Below are positions 31,985-41,228 of a DNA stretch of 62,240 bases, in pieces. Both the position numbers and the translations under genes were made by a program. Under the pieces are notes generated by a model, which was not told where the DNA came from, did not search any database, and saw only the letters and a list, made by a program, of their open reading frames with translations. Each line of letters starts with the position of its first letter. The first letter of the stretch is position 1. The stretch comes from a virus: positions 1 to 62,240 of IMG/VR virus record IMGVR_UViG_3300021225_000301; one strand, 5' to 3'.

Positions 31985-32367
31985 TGCAGAACTTTGCAGA
32001 AATCAAATCGCCCCAGTGGGCCAACGTTGAGCAGACCATGCTTGACCTTCAGGTTCGTCTAGATGGTTCTGACGTGTTCGTACCGTACTGCGCCATGGTG
32101 TGCGGGGAGACGCAAGCGACTGACCTTTTCAATCGCGCAAGCAACGGTGAGTTTGGTGAGATTGCCCCGGTATCTGTTGCGCGGTACGAAGTCAAAGTGC
32201 GGGGGCAACGCGATGTCTTGCTCCAAGCAAGTGACTGGAGTCAGTTGCCGGATGTCCCGCAGAGCATCAGAGACAAATGGACTCCATATCGTCAGGCGCT
32301 ACGCGACATCCCCAGCCAATCCGGGTTTCCGTTCAACGTCACTTGGCCGACCTCACCCACCGTATAA
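31984..32367 (+). CDS. Tail fibre assembly chaperone, Phage_tail_APC-like, 127 aa
   Basis: The C-terminal end carries the family mark LQASDWSQLPDVP, then YRQALRDIPSQSGFPFNVTWP. Members assist folding or assembly of fibres and often lie directly after a fibre gene, as here. Start overlaps the previous stop. Confidence 0.8.
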   Translation: MQNFAEIKSPQWANVEQTMLDLQVRLDGSDVFVPYCAMVCGETQATDLFNRASNGEFGEIAPVSVARYEVKVRGQRDVLLQASDWSQLPDVPQSIRDKWTPYRQALRDIPSQSGFPFNVTWPTSPTV

Positions 32368-32391
32368 AACTGTGCTAGCTAGTGGCTAATC

Positions 32392-32856
32392 ATGATCGAC
32401 CCAATCACCGCATTTGCCACCGCGCAAGCTGCGGTAGCGGGTATCCAAAAGGCCATCAAGCTGGGCAAGGACATCAACGGCCTTGTCGGCGAGTTTGTCA
32501 AATTTTTTGATGCCAAAGACGTAGTCCAGAAAGCCGCGAACGACAACGCACGAAAGGGCCAATCCGATACCAGCAAGGCCATGGAGATCGTCATGCAGGC
32601 CAATGCTTTGCGTGAAGCGGAAGAGCAGCTAAAGCACCAATTGGTTTACGGCGGTTATCCCGAGCTGTGGGAGATGATGCTTCGGGAGCGCATGAAGATT
32701 CGTCAGGCGCGGGAGAAGGAAGAACGCGCCGCAAGGATTGAGCGCAAACGGGTGGCGGCTCAGAGACTGTTTATTGCGCAGGTTGTTGGCGCGGGCATAA
32801 CGGCACTTATCGCGCTTGTCCTGTTCGTGTTCATTGCGATTCAGATTTTGGGGTAA
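32392..32856 (+). CDS. Protein with C-terminal membrane segment, 154 aa
   Basis: MIDPITAFATAQAAVAGIQKAIKLGKDINGL, a helical charged middle, then a hydrophobic helix at 131-151 (VVGAGITALIALVLFVFIAI). The same type of protein is often found just before the holin in related phages. May take part in lysis, for example as a second holin; unproven. Confidence 0.65.
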   Translation: MIDPITAFATAQAAVAGIQKAIKLGKDINGLVGEFVKFFDAKDVVQKAANDNARKGQSDTSKAMEIVMQANALREAEEQLKHQLVYGGYPELWEMMLRERMKIRQAREKEERAARIERKRVAAQRLFIAQVVGAGITALIALVLFVFIAIQILG

Positions 32857-32881
32857 CTGTTTTGTCAAGGAGTAAACAGTA

Positions 32882-33370
32882 ATGGAATGGCTTAAACAGA
32901 TCGCGCCCACCATCGCGTCGGCGATGGGTGGCCCTCTTGCGGGTATGGCGGTTTCTGCCATTTCCAAAGCTATTGGGGTGGACGAAGACAAAGTTCAAGA
33001 CCTGATCTCCAGTAACAAAATGACGCCAGAGCAGATCGCGCAGGTCAAGATCGCTGAGATCGAACTCAAGAAGCAAGAGAACGAGCTGGGCCTGAACTTT
33101 GAGAAGCTGGCGACCGAAGACCGTTCCAGCGCCCGTGAGATGCAGATCGCCACACGGTCTATCGTGCCGCCATTACTGGCCGGGACCATCACGTTGGGGT
33201 TCTTTGGCATCCTGATTCTGTTGCTGCTGGGCAAAGTCGAGGGCGACAACAACACCATCCTGATCATGCTGGGCAGTCTTAGTACGGCTTGGACCGGTAT
33301 CATTGCGTACTATTTTGGTTCTAGTGCGGGTTCGCAGGCCAAGACTGAACTTCTCTCGAAAACGAAATGA
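32882..33370 (+). CDS. Holin, 3TM GTA-type (putative), 162 aa
   Basis: N-terminal amphipathic region with GGPLAGMAVSAISKAIG, a charged helix with the Asp-x-Ser-Ser-Ala-Arg block (EDRSSAREMQ), then two strong membrane helices (about 99-118 and 126-145) and YYFGSSAGSQAK at the end. This is the layout of the GTA_holin_3TM family. It releases endolysin through the inner membrane; the endolysin gene follows with a 4-bp overlap. Confidence 0.8.
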   Translation: MEWLKQIAPTIASAMGGPLAGMAVSAISKAIGVDEDKVQDLISSNKMTPEQIAQVKIAEIELKKQENELGLNFEKLATEDRSSAREMQIATRSIVPPLLAGTITLGFFGILILLLLGKVEGDNNTILIMLGSLSTAWTGIIAYYFGSSAGSQAKTELLSKTK

Positions 33371-33888
33371 AAGAAAACTTCGACTCCGCTCTGGCTGCCA
33401 TCCTTCACCATGAGGGAGGCTTTGTGAACCATCCGGCTGATCCCGGTGGGATGACCAATCTGGGCGTCACCAAGCGCGTCTGGGAAGAGTGGGTGGGCCA
33501 CGAAGTGGACGAGAAGACCATGCGGGCGCTGACCCCTGAGACTGTTGCGCCGATGTACAAAACCAAGTACTGGGATCGGATCAGGGGCGACGACCTGCCG
33601 ACTGGAGTGGACTACATCGTGTTTGATGCGGCGATCAACTCCGGGCCGGGTCGGGCTTCCAAGTGGCTCCAGCAGTGCGTGGGGGCGGTCCCGGATGGGG
33701 CGATTGGTGCTGGCACGCTGGGCAAAGTAGCCGCTATGCCTGCGGAGGATATTGTGGAAAAATACCAGCAAATTCGCTTGGAGTTCCTGCAATCTCTCCC
33801 GACTTGGGAAACCTTTGGAAAAGGGTGGGGTCGCCGGGTCCAAGAGGTCCAAGTCACTGCCGCCAAGATGACAGATTCTGCGGCGTAA
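33367..33888 (+). CDS. Endolysin, GH108 muramidase, 173 aa
   Basis: Glycoside hydrolase family 108 lysozyme. The catalytic Glu16 sits in HHEGGFVNHPADPGGMTNLG, followed by WDRIRGDDLP and DAAINSGPGRASKWLQ; the C-terminal peptidoglycan-binding-like part has VPDGAIGAGTL. It cuts the glycan strands of host murein. No signal peptide, so export depends on the holin upstream. Confidence 0.9.
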   Translation: MKENFDSALAAILHHEGGFVNHPADPGGMTNLGVTKRVWEEWVGHEVDEKTMRALTPETVAPMYKTKYWDRIRGDDLPTGVDYIVFDAAINSGPGRASKWLQQCVGAVPDGAIGAGTLGKVAAMPAEDIVEKYQQIRLEFLQSLPTWETFGKGWGRRVQEVQVTAAKMTDSAA

Positions 33889-33898
33889 GGGCGCATCC

Positions 33899-36061
33899 AT
33901 GCCACTGCAAAAACTCCAGCTCAGACCCGGCGTTAACCGGGAATCGACGACGCTCGCCAACGAGGGCACTTGGTTTGAGATGGACAAGGTGCGCTTTCGC
34001 TCAGGCTACCCCGAGAAGCTTGGTGGCTGGACCAAAGACACCGGCACGTACTATAACAACGGCACTTCTCTAGCTCCTCCCACCGGATCGTTCTGGGGCA
34101 CCTGCCGTTCGTTGTGGAACTGGGTGACGCTGGCCAGCTACAACCTGATGGGGTTGGGTACCCACCTGAAGTACTACATCCAGCAGTCTGTCGGCGGCAA
34201 CTTTTTTGACATCACACCAATCCGCTACACCAGCGTAGTTGCGGCAAACGCCTTTACGACTAGCAACGGTTCGACCACTGTCATCGTTAACGATGCGGGT
34301 TACGGCGCAAGCAACGGTGACTTTGTCACGATCTCTGGTGTTGGCGGTGCAGTCAACGGTATCCCGGCCTCGGCGCTGAACAAAGAGTTCCGCGTCACGT
34401 ACATCGACGCCTCGACCTACAGTATCACGGTCAGCTCCCCTGCAACCTCATCTGGCACCACCGGAGCGGCCACCTTTGCCTACCAAATCTCCATCGGCCA
34501 AGAGACCTACACAACGCTCACTGGCTGGGGCGCTGGTGGCTGGGGCGGCACGACGACAATCTCTGCCAGCACAACTTTGAACGGCACGCTAAGTTCCAGT
34601 GCTACGACCATCACTGTGGTGTCCACGACGGGTTTTTCTGCGTCTGGCGCTATCGGCATCGAGGGTGAGTACATCACTTACTCAGGCAAAACGCCAACTA
34701 CTTTCACCGGCTGCACGCGCGGTGTGGGCAGCACCGCCGTGGCTCATGCCTCTGGTACCACAGTCAATCAGTACAGCAGCGCTACAGGATGGGGAGTGTC
34801 TGCAACGTCTGGTGTGGGCGCGCAGCTTCGCCTTTGGAGCCAAGCCAATTTTGGTCAAGACCTGATCATCAACCCCCGAGGCGGGGCGCTCTATCTGTGG
34901 AAGGTCAACGCCAACCCGACAATCTATGACCGGGCGGTATTGCTAGCTACAACGAGTCCCTCTCCCTACACGACAGACTCCGGCTGCCCCACGATTTGCA
35001 ATGGGGTTAGCGTCTCCGACGCTTCGCGGTTTGTGTTGGCCTTTGGTTGCAATGACTACGGTTCTTCTACGCTGGACCCGCTGCTGATCCGGTGGTCTGA
35101 CCAAGAAGACTACGCGGTATGGAACCCTGCGGCGACCAACCAAGCAGGTAGCTACCGCCTATCCACCGGCTCGACCATCATTGCCAATCTGCAAACCCGG
35201 CAGGAGATTTTGGTCTGGACCGACGCGGCCATCTACTCCATGCAGTATCTGGGCGCTCCGTACGTGTGGGGCTTCCAGATTCTGGGCGCGAACATCTCTA
35301 TCGCTGGCCCCAACGCCGCAGCCACCGCAGCCAACATCACCTACTGGATGGGGCTGGATAAGTTCTACATGTACTCAGGCCGCGTGGAAACCCTGTACTG
35401 CCCGCTGCGGCAGTACATCTTCGGCGACATCAACCTTCAGCAGCAGTACCAATTCTTCGCTAGCACCAACGAGGGCTACAACGAGGTGTGGTGGTTCTAT
35501 TGCTCGGCCAACTCGACAGTGATCGACCGCTACGTCATCTATAACCACCTTGAGCGCGTCTGGAGCTACGGCAATCTCTCGCGCACCGCATGGCTGGATA
35601 CGCCGCTGCGTGACTACCCCACCGCTGCTGGTTACGGCGGCCAGTTGATTTATCACGAGAGTGGTGTGGATGACGGTACGACCAACCCGCCCAGCCCGAT
35701 TGAGTCCTACATCCAGTCTGCCGACTTCAACATCGGTGACGGGCACAACTACGGCTTTGCGTGGCGCATGATCCCGGACATCACGTTTGATGGCTCTTAC
35801 GTCAACAACCCGGCGGTGACGTTTACTCTGCGCCCGCGCCAGAACCCCGGTGCCAACTACAGCTCGGCTGACACCCCGACGGTGACCAGCACCCAGAACT
35901 ACCAAGCCCAGCGCAACTACACGGTGCAGCAGTTCACGCAGATCATCTACACCCGCATCCGTGGCCGCCAGATGGCGTTCAAGGTCAGCTCTGACGGGTT
36001 GGGTGTGAACTGGCAGTTGGGCGTTCCGGCAATTGACATCCGGCCTGATGGAAGACGCTGA
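33899..36061 (+). CDS. Tail nozzle or stabilisation protein (putative), 720 aa
   Basis: Starts MPLQKLQLRPGVNRESTTLANEG, then FRSGYPEKLGGW. Very beta-rich, with possible propeller blades and inserted immunoglobulin-like segments (~110-300). This start pattern is typical of gp10/gp12-type tail proteins of short-tailed phages that form the nozzle below the adaptor. Assignment rests on pattern, size and place. Confidence 0.65.
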   Translation: MPLQKLQLRPGVNRESTTLANEGTWFEMDKVRFRSGYPEKLGGWTKDTGTYYNNGTSLAPPTGSFWGTCRSLWNWVTLASYNLMGLGTHLKYYIQQSVGGNFFDITPIRYTSVVAANAFTTSNGSTTVIVNDAGYGASNGDFVTISGVGGAVNGIPASALNKEFRVTYIDASTYSITVSSPATSSGTTGAATFAYQISIGQETYTTLTGWGAGGWGGTTTISASTTLNGTLSSSATTITVVSTTGFSASGAIGIEGEYITYSGKTPTTFTGCTRGVGSTAVAHASGTTVNQYSSATGWGVSATSGVGAQLRLWSQANFGQDLIINPRGGALYLWKVNANPTIYDRAVLLATTSPSPYTTDSGCPTICNGVSVSDASRFVLAFGCNDYGSSTLDPLLIRWSDQEDYAVWNPAATNQAGSYRLSTGSTIIANLQTRQEILVWTDAAIYSMQYLGAPYVWGFQILGANISIAGPNAAATAANITYWMGLDKFYMYSGRVETLYCPLRQYIFGDINLQQQYQFFASTNEGYNEVWWFYCSANSTVIDRYVIYNHLERVWSYGNLSRTAWLDTPLRDYPTAAGYGGQLIYHESGVDDGTTNPPSPIESYIQSADFNIGDGHNYGFAWRMIPDITFDGSYVNNPAVTFTLRPRQNPGANYSSADTPTVTSTQNYQAQRNYTVQQFTQIIYTRIRGRQMAFKVSSDGLGVNWQLGVPAIDIRPDGRR

Positions 36062-37446
36062 TGACACTGATCGTCACCTCGCAGTACGAACTTAACCGGG
36101 TGGTCGCCCCGCGCCTGCCCACCGCTCCGCCGGAGTATGAGAAGCGCTTTCACGATCAATTCGCTGACGTACTGCGCCTGTACTTCAACCGGCTGGACAA
36201 CATTCTGGGGCAACTCGTGGCTACTATGGACGCTCTACCTGTAGAAATTACCGGCACAAACCTCGACGCGTTTGGGCGCCTGCGAGTCAGCAACCCGTTC
36301 ACGCTGTTCGACTCCTCCCACCGCTACGCCGACAACAACCTGTGGGCTACCAGCACCACCGGCACGGCTGCCGCCACGTTCAGCGCAGACGAAGGCTTGG
36401 TTAACCTGACTGTTGGCTCTGCCAGCGGCGACCAGATCATTCGCGAGACGATCAAAGTCTTCTCCTACCAGCCGGGTAAGAGCCTGCTGGTCATGAGCAC
36501 GTTCGTGTTTGGGACTGCCAAGGCCAACTTGCGCCAGCGCGTGGGCTACTACGGCGCTGCCAACGGCATCTACTTTGAGCGCGACGGCACCACAAACTAC
36601 ATGGTCGAGCGCAGCAGCGTGACGGGCGTCTTGACCAATACCCGCGTGGCGCAGGCTGACTGGAACCAAGACCCGCTGGATGGCACCGGCCCATCCGGGC
36701 TGACTTTGGACTCGTCCAAGGCGCAGATTCTGTACATGGATGTGGAGTGGCTGGGTCTGGGCACGGTGCGTACCGGCTTCATCATCAACGGGGCTTTTGT
36801 CCCGGCGCACAACTTTAACCACGCCAACTTAGTCACTACGACTTACATCACCACGGCATCCCTGCCCCTGCGCTATGAGATGACCAACACGGCGGCAACG
36901 ACCGGAGCCAGTACGCTCAAGCAAGTCTGCTCCACGGTGATCTCTGAGGGCGGCTATCAACTGGCGGGCCGACAGCAATCCATTGGTACGGCGATTAACA
37001 GCCCCAGATCGCTGACCACTGCCGCCACCTTTTACCCTGTTGTCTCCTTGCGCCTGAAGACCACCCGGCTGGACGGCATCGCCATCCTGACCGCTTTGTC
37101 ACTCCTTGGTATTACTAACAACGCCAACTATGAGTGGCGGGTTGTGGCAAGCGGCACTACGACGGCGGGCACTTGGGTCAGCGCGGGCACAAACTCTTGC
37201 GTGGAGTACAACATCACCGGGACCGCGTTTACTACCGGCACTGGACGGGTTTTGGCCTCGGGCTTCTTCCAAGGCTCCAACCAAGGCTCGACCTCGGTGG
37301 ACATTTTGAAAGAGGCGCTGTTTGCCTTTCAGCTGGAGCGCGAGCCGTTTACGGCCACTCCCTACGAGCTGACGCTTATCTGCGCTGCTGCCACCAACGG
37401 CGATCAGGTGCTGGCATCCCTTGACTGGGAAGAGATCAGCCGTTGA
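36061..37446 (+). CDS. Tail structural protein, 461 aa
   Basis: The middle has FGRLRVSNPFTLFDSSHRYADN, a signature common in tail proteins of environmental phages. Two beta-rich domains follow. Start and previous stop share one base. It could be a tail spike base or a capsid-distal tail component; no enzyme motif is seen. Confidence 0.7.
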   Translation: MTLIVTSQYELNRVVAPRLPTAPPEYEKRFHDQFADVLRLYFNRLDNILGQLVATMDALPVEITGTNLDAFGRLRVSNPFTLFDSSHRYADNNLWATSTTGTAAATFSADEGLVNLTVGSASGDQIIRETIKVFSYQPGKSLLVMSTFVFGTAKANLRQRVGYYGAANGIYFERDGTTNYMVERSSVTGVLTNTRVAQADWNQDPLDGTGPSGLTLDSSKAQILYMDVEWLGLGTVRTGFIINGAFVPAHNFNHANLVTTTYITTASLPLRYEMTNTAATTGASTLKQVCSTVISEGGYQLAGRQQSIGTAINSPRSLTTAATFYPVVSLRLKTTRLDGIAILTALSLLGITNNANYEWRVVASGTTTAGTWVSAGTNSCVEYNITGTAFTTGTGRVLASGFFQGSNQGSTSVDILKEALFAFQLEREPFTATPYELTLICAAATNGDQVLASLDWEEISR

Positions 37447-37499
37447 TGGATTAAACCCCCCATGTTAGACTCAATTAACCCCCATTCCGTGAGGCCCCA

Positions 37500-39722
37500 A
37501 TGAGCCTGCAAGTTCTCGCCCAAGATATGGCTTCCCGTGGTCGGGGGCCGGACACGATGCTCGTTCACATGGCCCCGAAAGAAGTTGCGGGGCTTCAAGC
37601 GCTGGCACTTGCCCACGGCGGTTCGCTCACTATCAACCCTCAGACGGGCCTGCCTGAAGCAGGTTTTCTGTCCGCCATCTTGCCGATGGTCGCAGGCATG
37701 GCGCTCAACGCTTTTGCACCCGGTGTGGGCACGGCTGTTGGAAGCGCGTTGGGTGGTCTCGGCGGCGCTGCGGGTACGGGTATTTTGGTTGGCGGCCTCA
37801 CGGGCTTGGCGACCGGCAGTCTCCGCAAAGGTCTCATGGCCGGCCTCGGTGCCTATGGTGGCGCTGGTATTGGCGACGTGATTGGTAACGCAGGCGCTGC
37901 GGCTATCGAAGCGGGGGTCCCGGCCACCACGGCTTCGGTCGCACCGGTTGTGCCTCCGGTCTCGCCTGTTGCCTCTGTTGTACCTCCGGTTTCGCCTGTT
38001 GCTCCTGTTGCTCCTGTTGCCGCTGCCCCCGCTTCGGGTGTCGTAGTTGGTGGTCCCATACCGCCTCCGTCGTATTTACAAGGCGCAATTGACCCAACTG
38101 CTGGCTTCCCCTCGGCGGGGGTTCCCGTACCTGCCAGCGGTGCATATAACGTTGACCCGTTTGGCGGCCTCGGAGGGGCGGCACCCGCTCCCGTTACGCC
38201 GCCGCCCGCGCTCACGTCGCCGACTTATTCGGTTGACCCTGCTGCACTCCAACACGGCTACACCAACCAGATGGATATCGCCAGCGACGCCGCTTCAGCG
38301 GCGCGCGAAACCGCAGCGCGTAATTACACCAACCAGATGGATATCGCCAGTGATCTGCGCGCGCCCAAAGAAGCTGCGTTGCGTGAAGCGGGTCCGACCG
38401 GGCGGTTTAGCAAAGGGCTTGGCGCAATCGCCAATAAACCCAGCCTGCTCTTCAACAAAGAGAACATTAAGTACGGTCTGGCCGCTGCGGCCCCGCTGAT
38501 GTTCCAAACGCCTAAGAGCACCCAAGCGCCGCGTGACACCGAGCAGTATCGGTACGCTTATAGCCCCGGTCGTGAGATGCCGCCCACTCGTGCAGGGAAT
38601 GTGGGTGAGTACACGTACTTCCAGCCCAGCTACACCCGGCTTGCTGCCGATGGTGGTCTGATGGACTTGCCTGTTCAGCGCATGTCTGACCGCAACGAAG
38701 CCGAGACTGAAATGGCTAACGGCGGTATGCGCTTTGCTGACGGTGGCGACACTGACACGTACAACTACGCCTACGACCCGGTTACAAGGACGTACACAAA
38801 ACCGATGGCGACTCCCGTGAGAACGACGACGCAGATGCCGGGGGTAAGCGCCGCATATCCAAACGATGTCAGCCCGGGTGCGCCCGGTGAGGGCAACACT
38901 GCTTGGGGTGAATTGACCCCCTCGCAGCAAGCTGCTTACTACGCTGAGCATCCCACCATGTCGGCCATCACGCAGTTTGGGCAGGGGCTGTTTGGCTTTA
39001 CTACTCCGGGCATGATTCAAAACGCGCTGGTGCCCAACTTCGTGCAGCAACAGCAGATGATCGCTAAGGGCATTGATCCGTTTGGCATGGCGGGGCTGAC
39101 GCCGCAGCAACAGTCCAACGTCAATCAGGCGCTGAGCGGATATCTCGAAAGCTCCATGAACCAAGCTCCGGGTGACGTGACTACCGGATTTGATTCCGCC
39201 GGGTTTGGCTCGTACGGTGAAAACGTTGCGCCCGGTGCGGGTGTTGAAGTCGGCGGCCCGATCAGTTCCGGTGATGTAACTGGCGTTGACATCGGTTCTA
39301 TTGATGCCGGAGCTGCTGCCGGGGCGGATGCGGGTGGTGTGGGCGACGCTGCTGGAGATGGTGGTGGCGGTGATGGGGCTGACTACGCTCGTGGTGGCCT
39401 GTCTGCGCTCATGCCCCGTTTTGCTCGTGGCGGCTACAACCTTGGCGACTACTCTGATGGTGGCCGCCTACTGCGCGGTCCCGGTGATGGCGTGAGCGAC
39501 TCGATCCCCGCATCTATTGCCAACAAGCGCCCCGCACGCCTTGCCGATGGTGAGTTTGTTGTGCCCGCCCGTATCGTCTCTGAGCTGGGCAACGGCTCGA
39601 CTGAAGCGGGCGCGCGCAAGCTGTACGCCATGATGGATCGCATCCAGAACAATCGTCGCAAGACGGTTGGCAAAGGTAAGGTTGCGGTTAACAGTCGCTC
39701 TGAGAAACTACTGCCGGCATGA
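37500..39722 (+). CDS. Virion protein, possibly internal, 740 aa
   Basis: N-terminus with MAPKEVAGLQALALAHGGS and a hydrophobic, Gly/Ala-rich helix zone (about 60-140) that could enter a membrane. It has a Pro/Val/Ala repeat (150-200), several FADGG-like motifs (412-416 and others) and a conserved C-terminus (GPGDGVSDSIPA, LADGEFVVPARIVSELGNG). Such proteins lie among the ejection proteins of related phages. No known domain. Confidence 0.65.
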   Translation: MSLQVLAQDMASRGRGPDTMLVHMAPKEVAGLQALALAHGGSLTINPQTGLPEAGFLSAILPMVAGMALNAFAPGVGTAVGSALGGLGGAAGTGILVGGLTGLATGSLRKGLMAGLGAYGGAGIGDVIGNAGAAAIEAGVPATTASVAPVVPPVSPVASVVPPVSPVAPVAPVAAAPASGVVVGGPIPPPSYLQGAIDPTAGFPSAGVPVPASGAYNVDPFGGLGGAAPAPVTPPPALTSPTYSVDPAALQHGYTNQMDIASDAASAARETAARNYTNQMDIASDLRAPKEAALREAGPTGRFSKGLGAIANKPSLLFNKENIKYGLAAAAPLMFQTPKSTQAPRDTEQYRYAYSPGREMPPTRAGNVGEYTYFQPSYTRLAADGGLMDLPVQRMSDRNEAETEMANGGMRFADGGDTDTYNYAYDPVTRTYTKPMATPVRTTTQMPGVSAAYPNDVSPGAPGEGNTAWGELTPSQQAAYYAEHPTMSAITQFGQGLFGFTTPGMIQNALVPNFVQQQQMIAKGIDPFGMAGLTPQQQSNVNQALSGYLESSMNQAPGDVTTGFDSAGFGSYGENVAPGAGVEVGGPISSGDVTGVDIGSIDAGAAAGADAGGVGDAAGDGGGGDGADYARGGLSALMPRFARGGYNLGDYSDGGRLLRGPGDGVSDSIPASIANKRPARLADGEFVVPARIVSELGNGSTEAGARKLYAMMDRIQNNRRKTVGKGKVAVNSRSEKLLPA

Positions 39723-40147
39723 ACATCAGCTTTGTCCCGGTTGGTGGAGTCGCTGGCGTAATCCCAGCGCTCCTGCCCTACTTAAACGAGTCCGCACGAT
39801 GGACTCGGGGCCGGGCAACAGCGGACGACATCCTCCAGATGATTCTGTCTGGGCAGATGCACCTGTGGGCAGCGCACGATGAGCAGACAATCTTTGGGCA
39901 TGTGATCACAGAGATCAAGATGTATCCGCGCTGCAAGATGCTGACGATCCAGTACTGCGCCATGCAACCGGGCAAGCTGGAACAGGTAGAAGATGTCATG
40001 CAGGACGTGGCAGCTAAAGTCGCCAAGGATGCCGGCTGTGCCGGCATTGAGTTTGTTGGACGCCCGGGATGGCGCGACACGGCTAAGAAATACGGATACG
40101 AGGTGCAGAGTGTGATGTACCAAAAATTTTTTGAGGTGGCCAAATGA
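39719..40147 (+). CDS. GNAT-fold virion protein, T7 gp13-like (putative), 142 aa
   Basis: Helix-strand order and the end CAGIEFVGRPGWRDTAKKYGYE fit an acetyltransferase-like fold, as in T7 internal virion protein gp13. The acetyl-CoA loop is not clear, so activity is doubtful. It overlaps genes on both sides (ATGA) and lies among the ejection proteins, which supports an assembly role. Confidence 0.65.
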   Translation: MNISFVPVGGVAGVIPALLPYLNESARWTRGRATADDILQMILSGQMHLWAAHDEQTIFGHVITEIKMYPRCKMLTIQYCAMQPGKLEQVEDVMQDVAAKVAKDAGCAGIEFVGRPGWRDTAKKYGYEVQSVMYQKFFEVAK

Positions 40148-41226
40148 TTATTCCAAGCAAGTTTGATGGCTATGGTGAAGGTGGTCGCCTCACCAGTACG
40201 CGCCGGGTATACGACAGTGGCGGTGGCGGCAGCGCGCCCGCTTCGCAGACTCAGGTTTCTGATCTGCCGGACTGGGCCAAGCCGTATGCCAAAGAGACGC
40301 TGGGCAAGGCGCAGGCTCTGACGGACATCAACCAGAACAAGTACCAAACCTACGGCGGCGAAAAGGTTGCTGGCTTCCAGCCGCTGCAACAGCAGTCGTT
40401 CCAAGGCGCGGCAGGCATGCAGCCCTCTCAGCTTGGCGCTCAGGCTGGGCAACTGGCGGGCGCTGCCACGATGGGTGCCTTGGGCACGGGCTACGATCCG
40501 TATCAGATGGGGCAGTTTACTTCTGGGCGCGCAGCTCAGTACATGAACCCGTTTGTTGAGATGGCCATGGAGCCGCAGCTTCGGGAAGCTCAGCGTGCTT
40601 CTGAGATTCAGCGCACCGCTGACCAAGCGCAGGCTACCCGCGCCGGGGCTTTTGGCGGTTCTCGTCAGGCTCTTATCGAGGCTGAGCGCCAGCGCAATCT
40701 GGGCATCCAGCAGGGTGACATCCGCGCCAAAGGCTACATGTCTGCCTTCGACCAAGCGCAGCAAAACTTTGCCCGGGAGCAGCAGCTTCGTGAACAGTCT
40801 CGCCAGTACGGCGCGGGTCTGGGTTTGCAGGGTCTGCAAACCGCGCTGCAAGGCGCAGGTCAGATGGGTCAGCTTGGCGGTCAGCAGTTCCAGCAGGGCA
40901 TGGACATCAACAAGCTGCAAAACCTGTACGGCACTCAGCAGCAGCAACTGGAGCAGCAGCGCCTGAGCCAGAACTACCAAGACTTCATGAACCAGCAGCG
41001 GTATCCGTACCAGCAGCTTGAGTTCATGTCCAACATCCTGCGCGGCACCCCGATGGGCACGGTCAACACGCTGTACGGCGGACAACCCGGTTTGGGGTCG
41101 CAGTTGGTTGGTGCTGGCACCGCACTGTATGGCGCAAGTAAACTGATGAAAAAGGGTGGGGCGGTTAAAGACCAGCCCGCAGGCGGCCTCGCCGCGCTGG
41201 CACTCGACAAAATTGGGCGGGGGTAA
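40144..41226 (+). CDS. Internal or ejection protein (putative), 360 aa
   Basis: Starts with YGEGG (10-14). The long middle is Gln/Ala/Gly-rich and helical (FQPLQQQSFQGAAGMQ, QARAGAFGGSRQALIE-like segments), and the end has MKKGGAVKD. Composition and position between the gp13-like gene and the giant protein fit T7 gp14/gp15-like ejection proteins. No enzymatic motif. Confidence 0.6.
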   Translation: MIIPSKFDGYGEGGRLTSTRRVYDSGGGGSAPASQTQVSDLPDWAKPYAKETLGKAQALTDINQNKYQTYGGEKVAGFQPLQQQSFQGAAGMQPSQLGAQAGQLAGAATMGALGTGYDPYQMGQFTSGRAAQYMNPFVEMAMEPQLREAQRASEIQRTADQAQATRAGAFGGSRQALIEAERQRNLGIQQGDIRAKGYMSAFDQAQQNFAREQQLREQSRQYGAGLGLQGLQTALQGAGQMGQLGGQQFQQGMDINKLQNLYGTQQQQLEQQRLSQNYQDFMNQQRYPYQQLEFMSNILRGTPMGTVNTLYGGQPGLGSQLVGAGTALYGASKLMKKGGAVKDQPAGGLAALALDKIGRG

Positions 41227-41228
41227 AT

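Noticed and set aside
37500-39722. Tape-measure protein
   Set aside because: Gly/Ala-rich and long, but no tail-tube or tail chaperone genes are present and the neighbours are ejection-type proteins.
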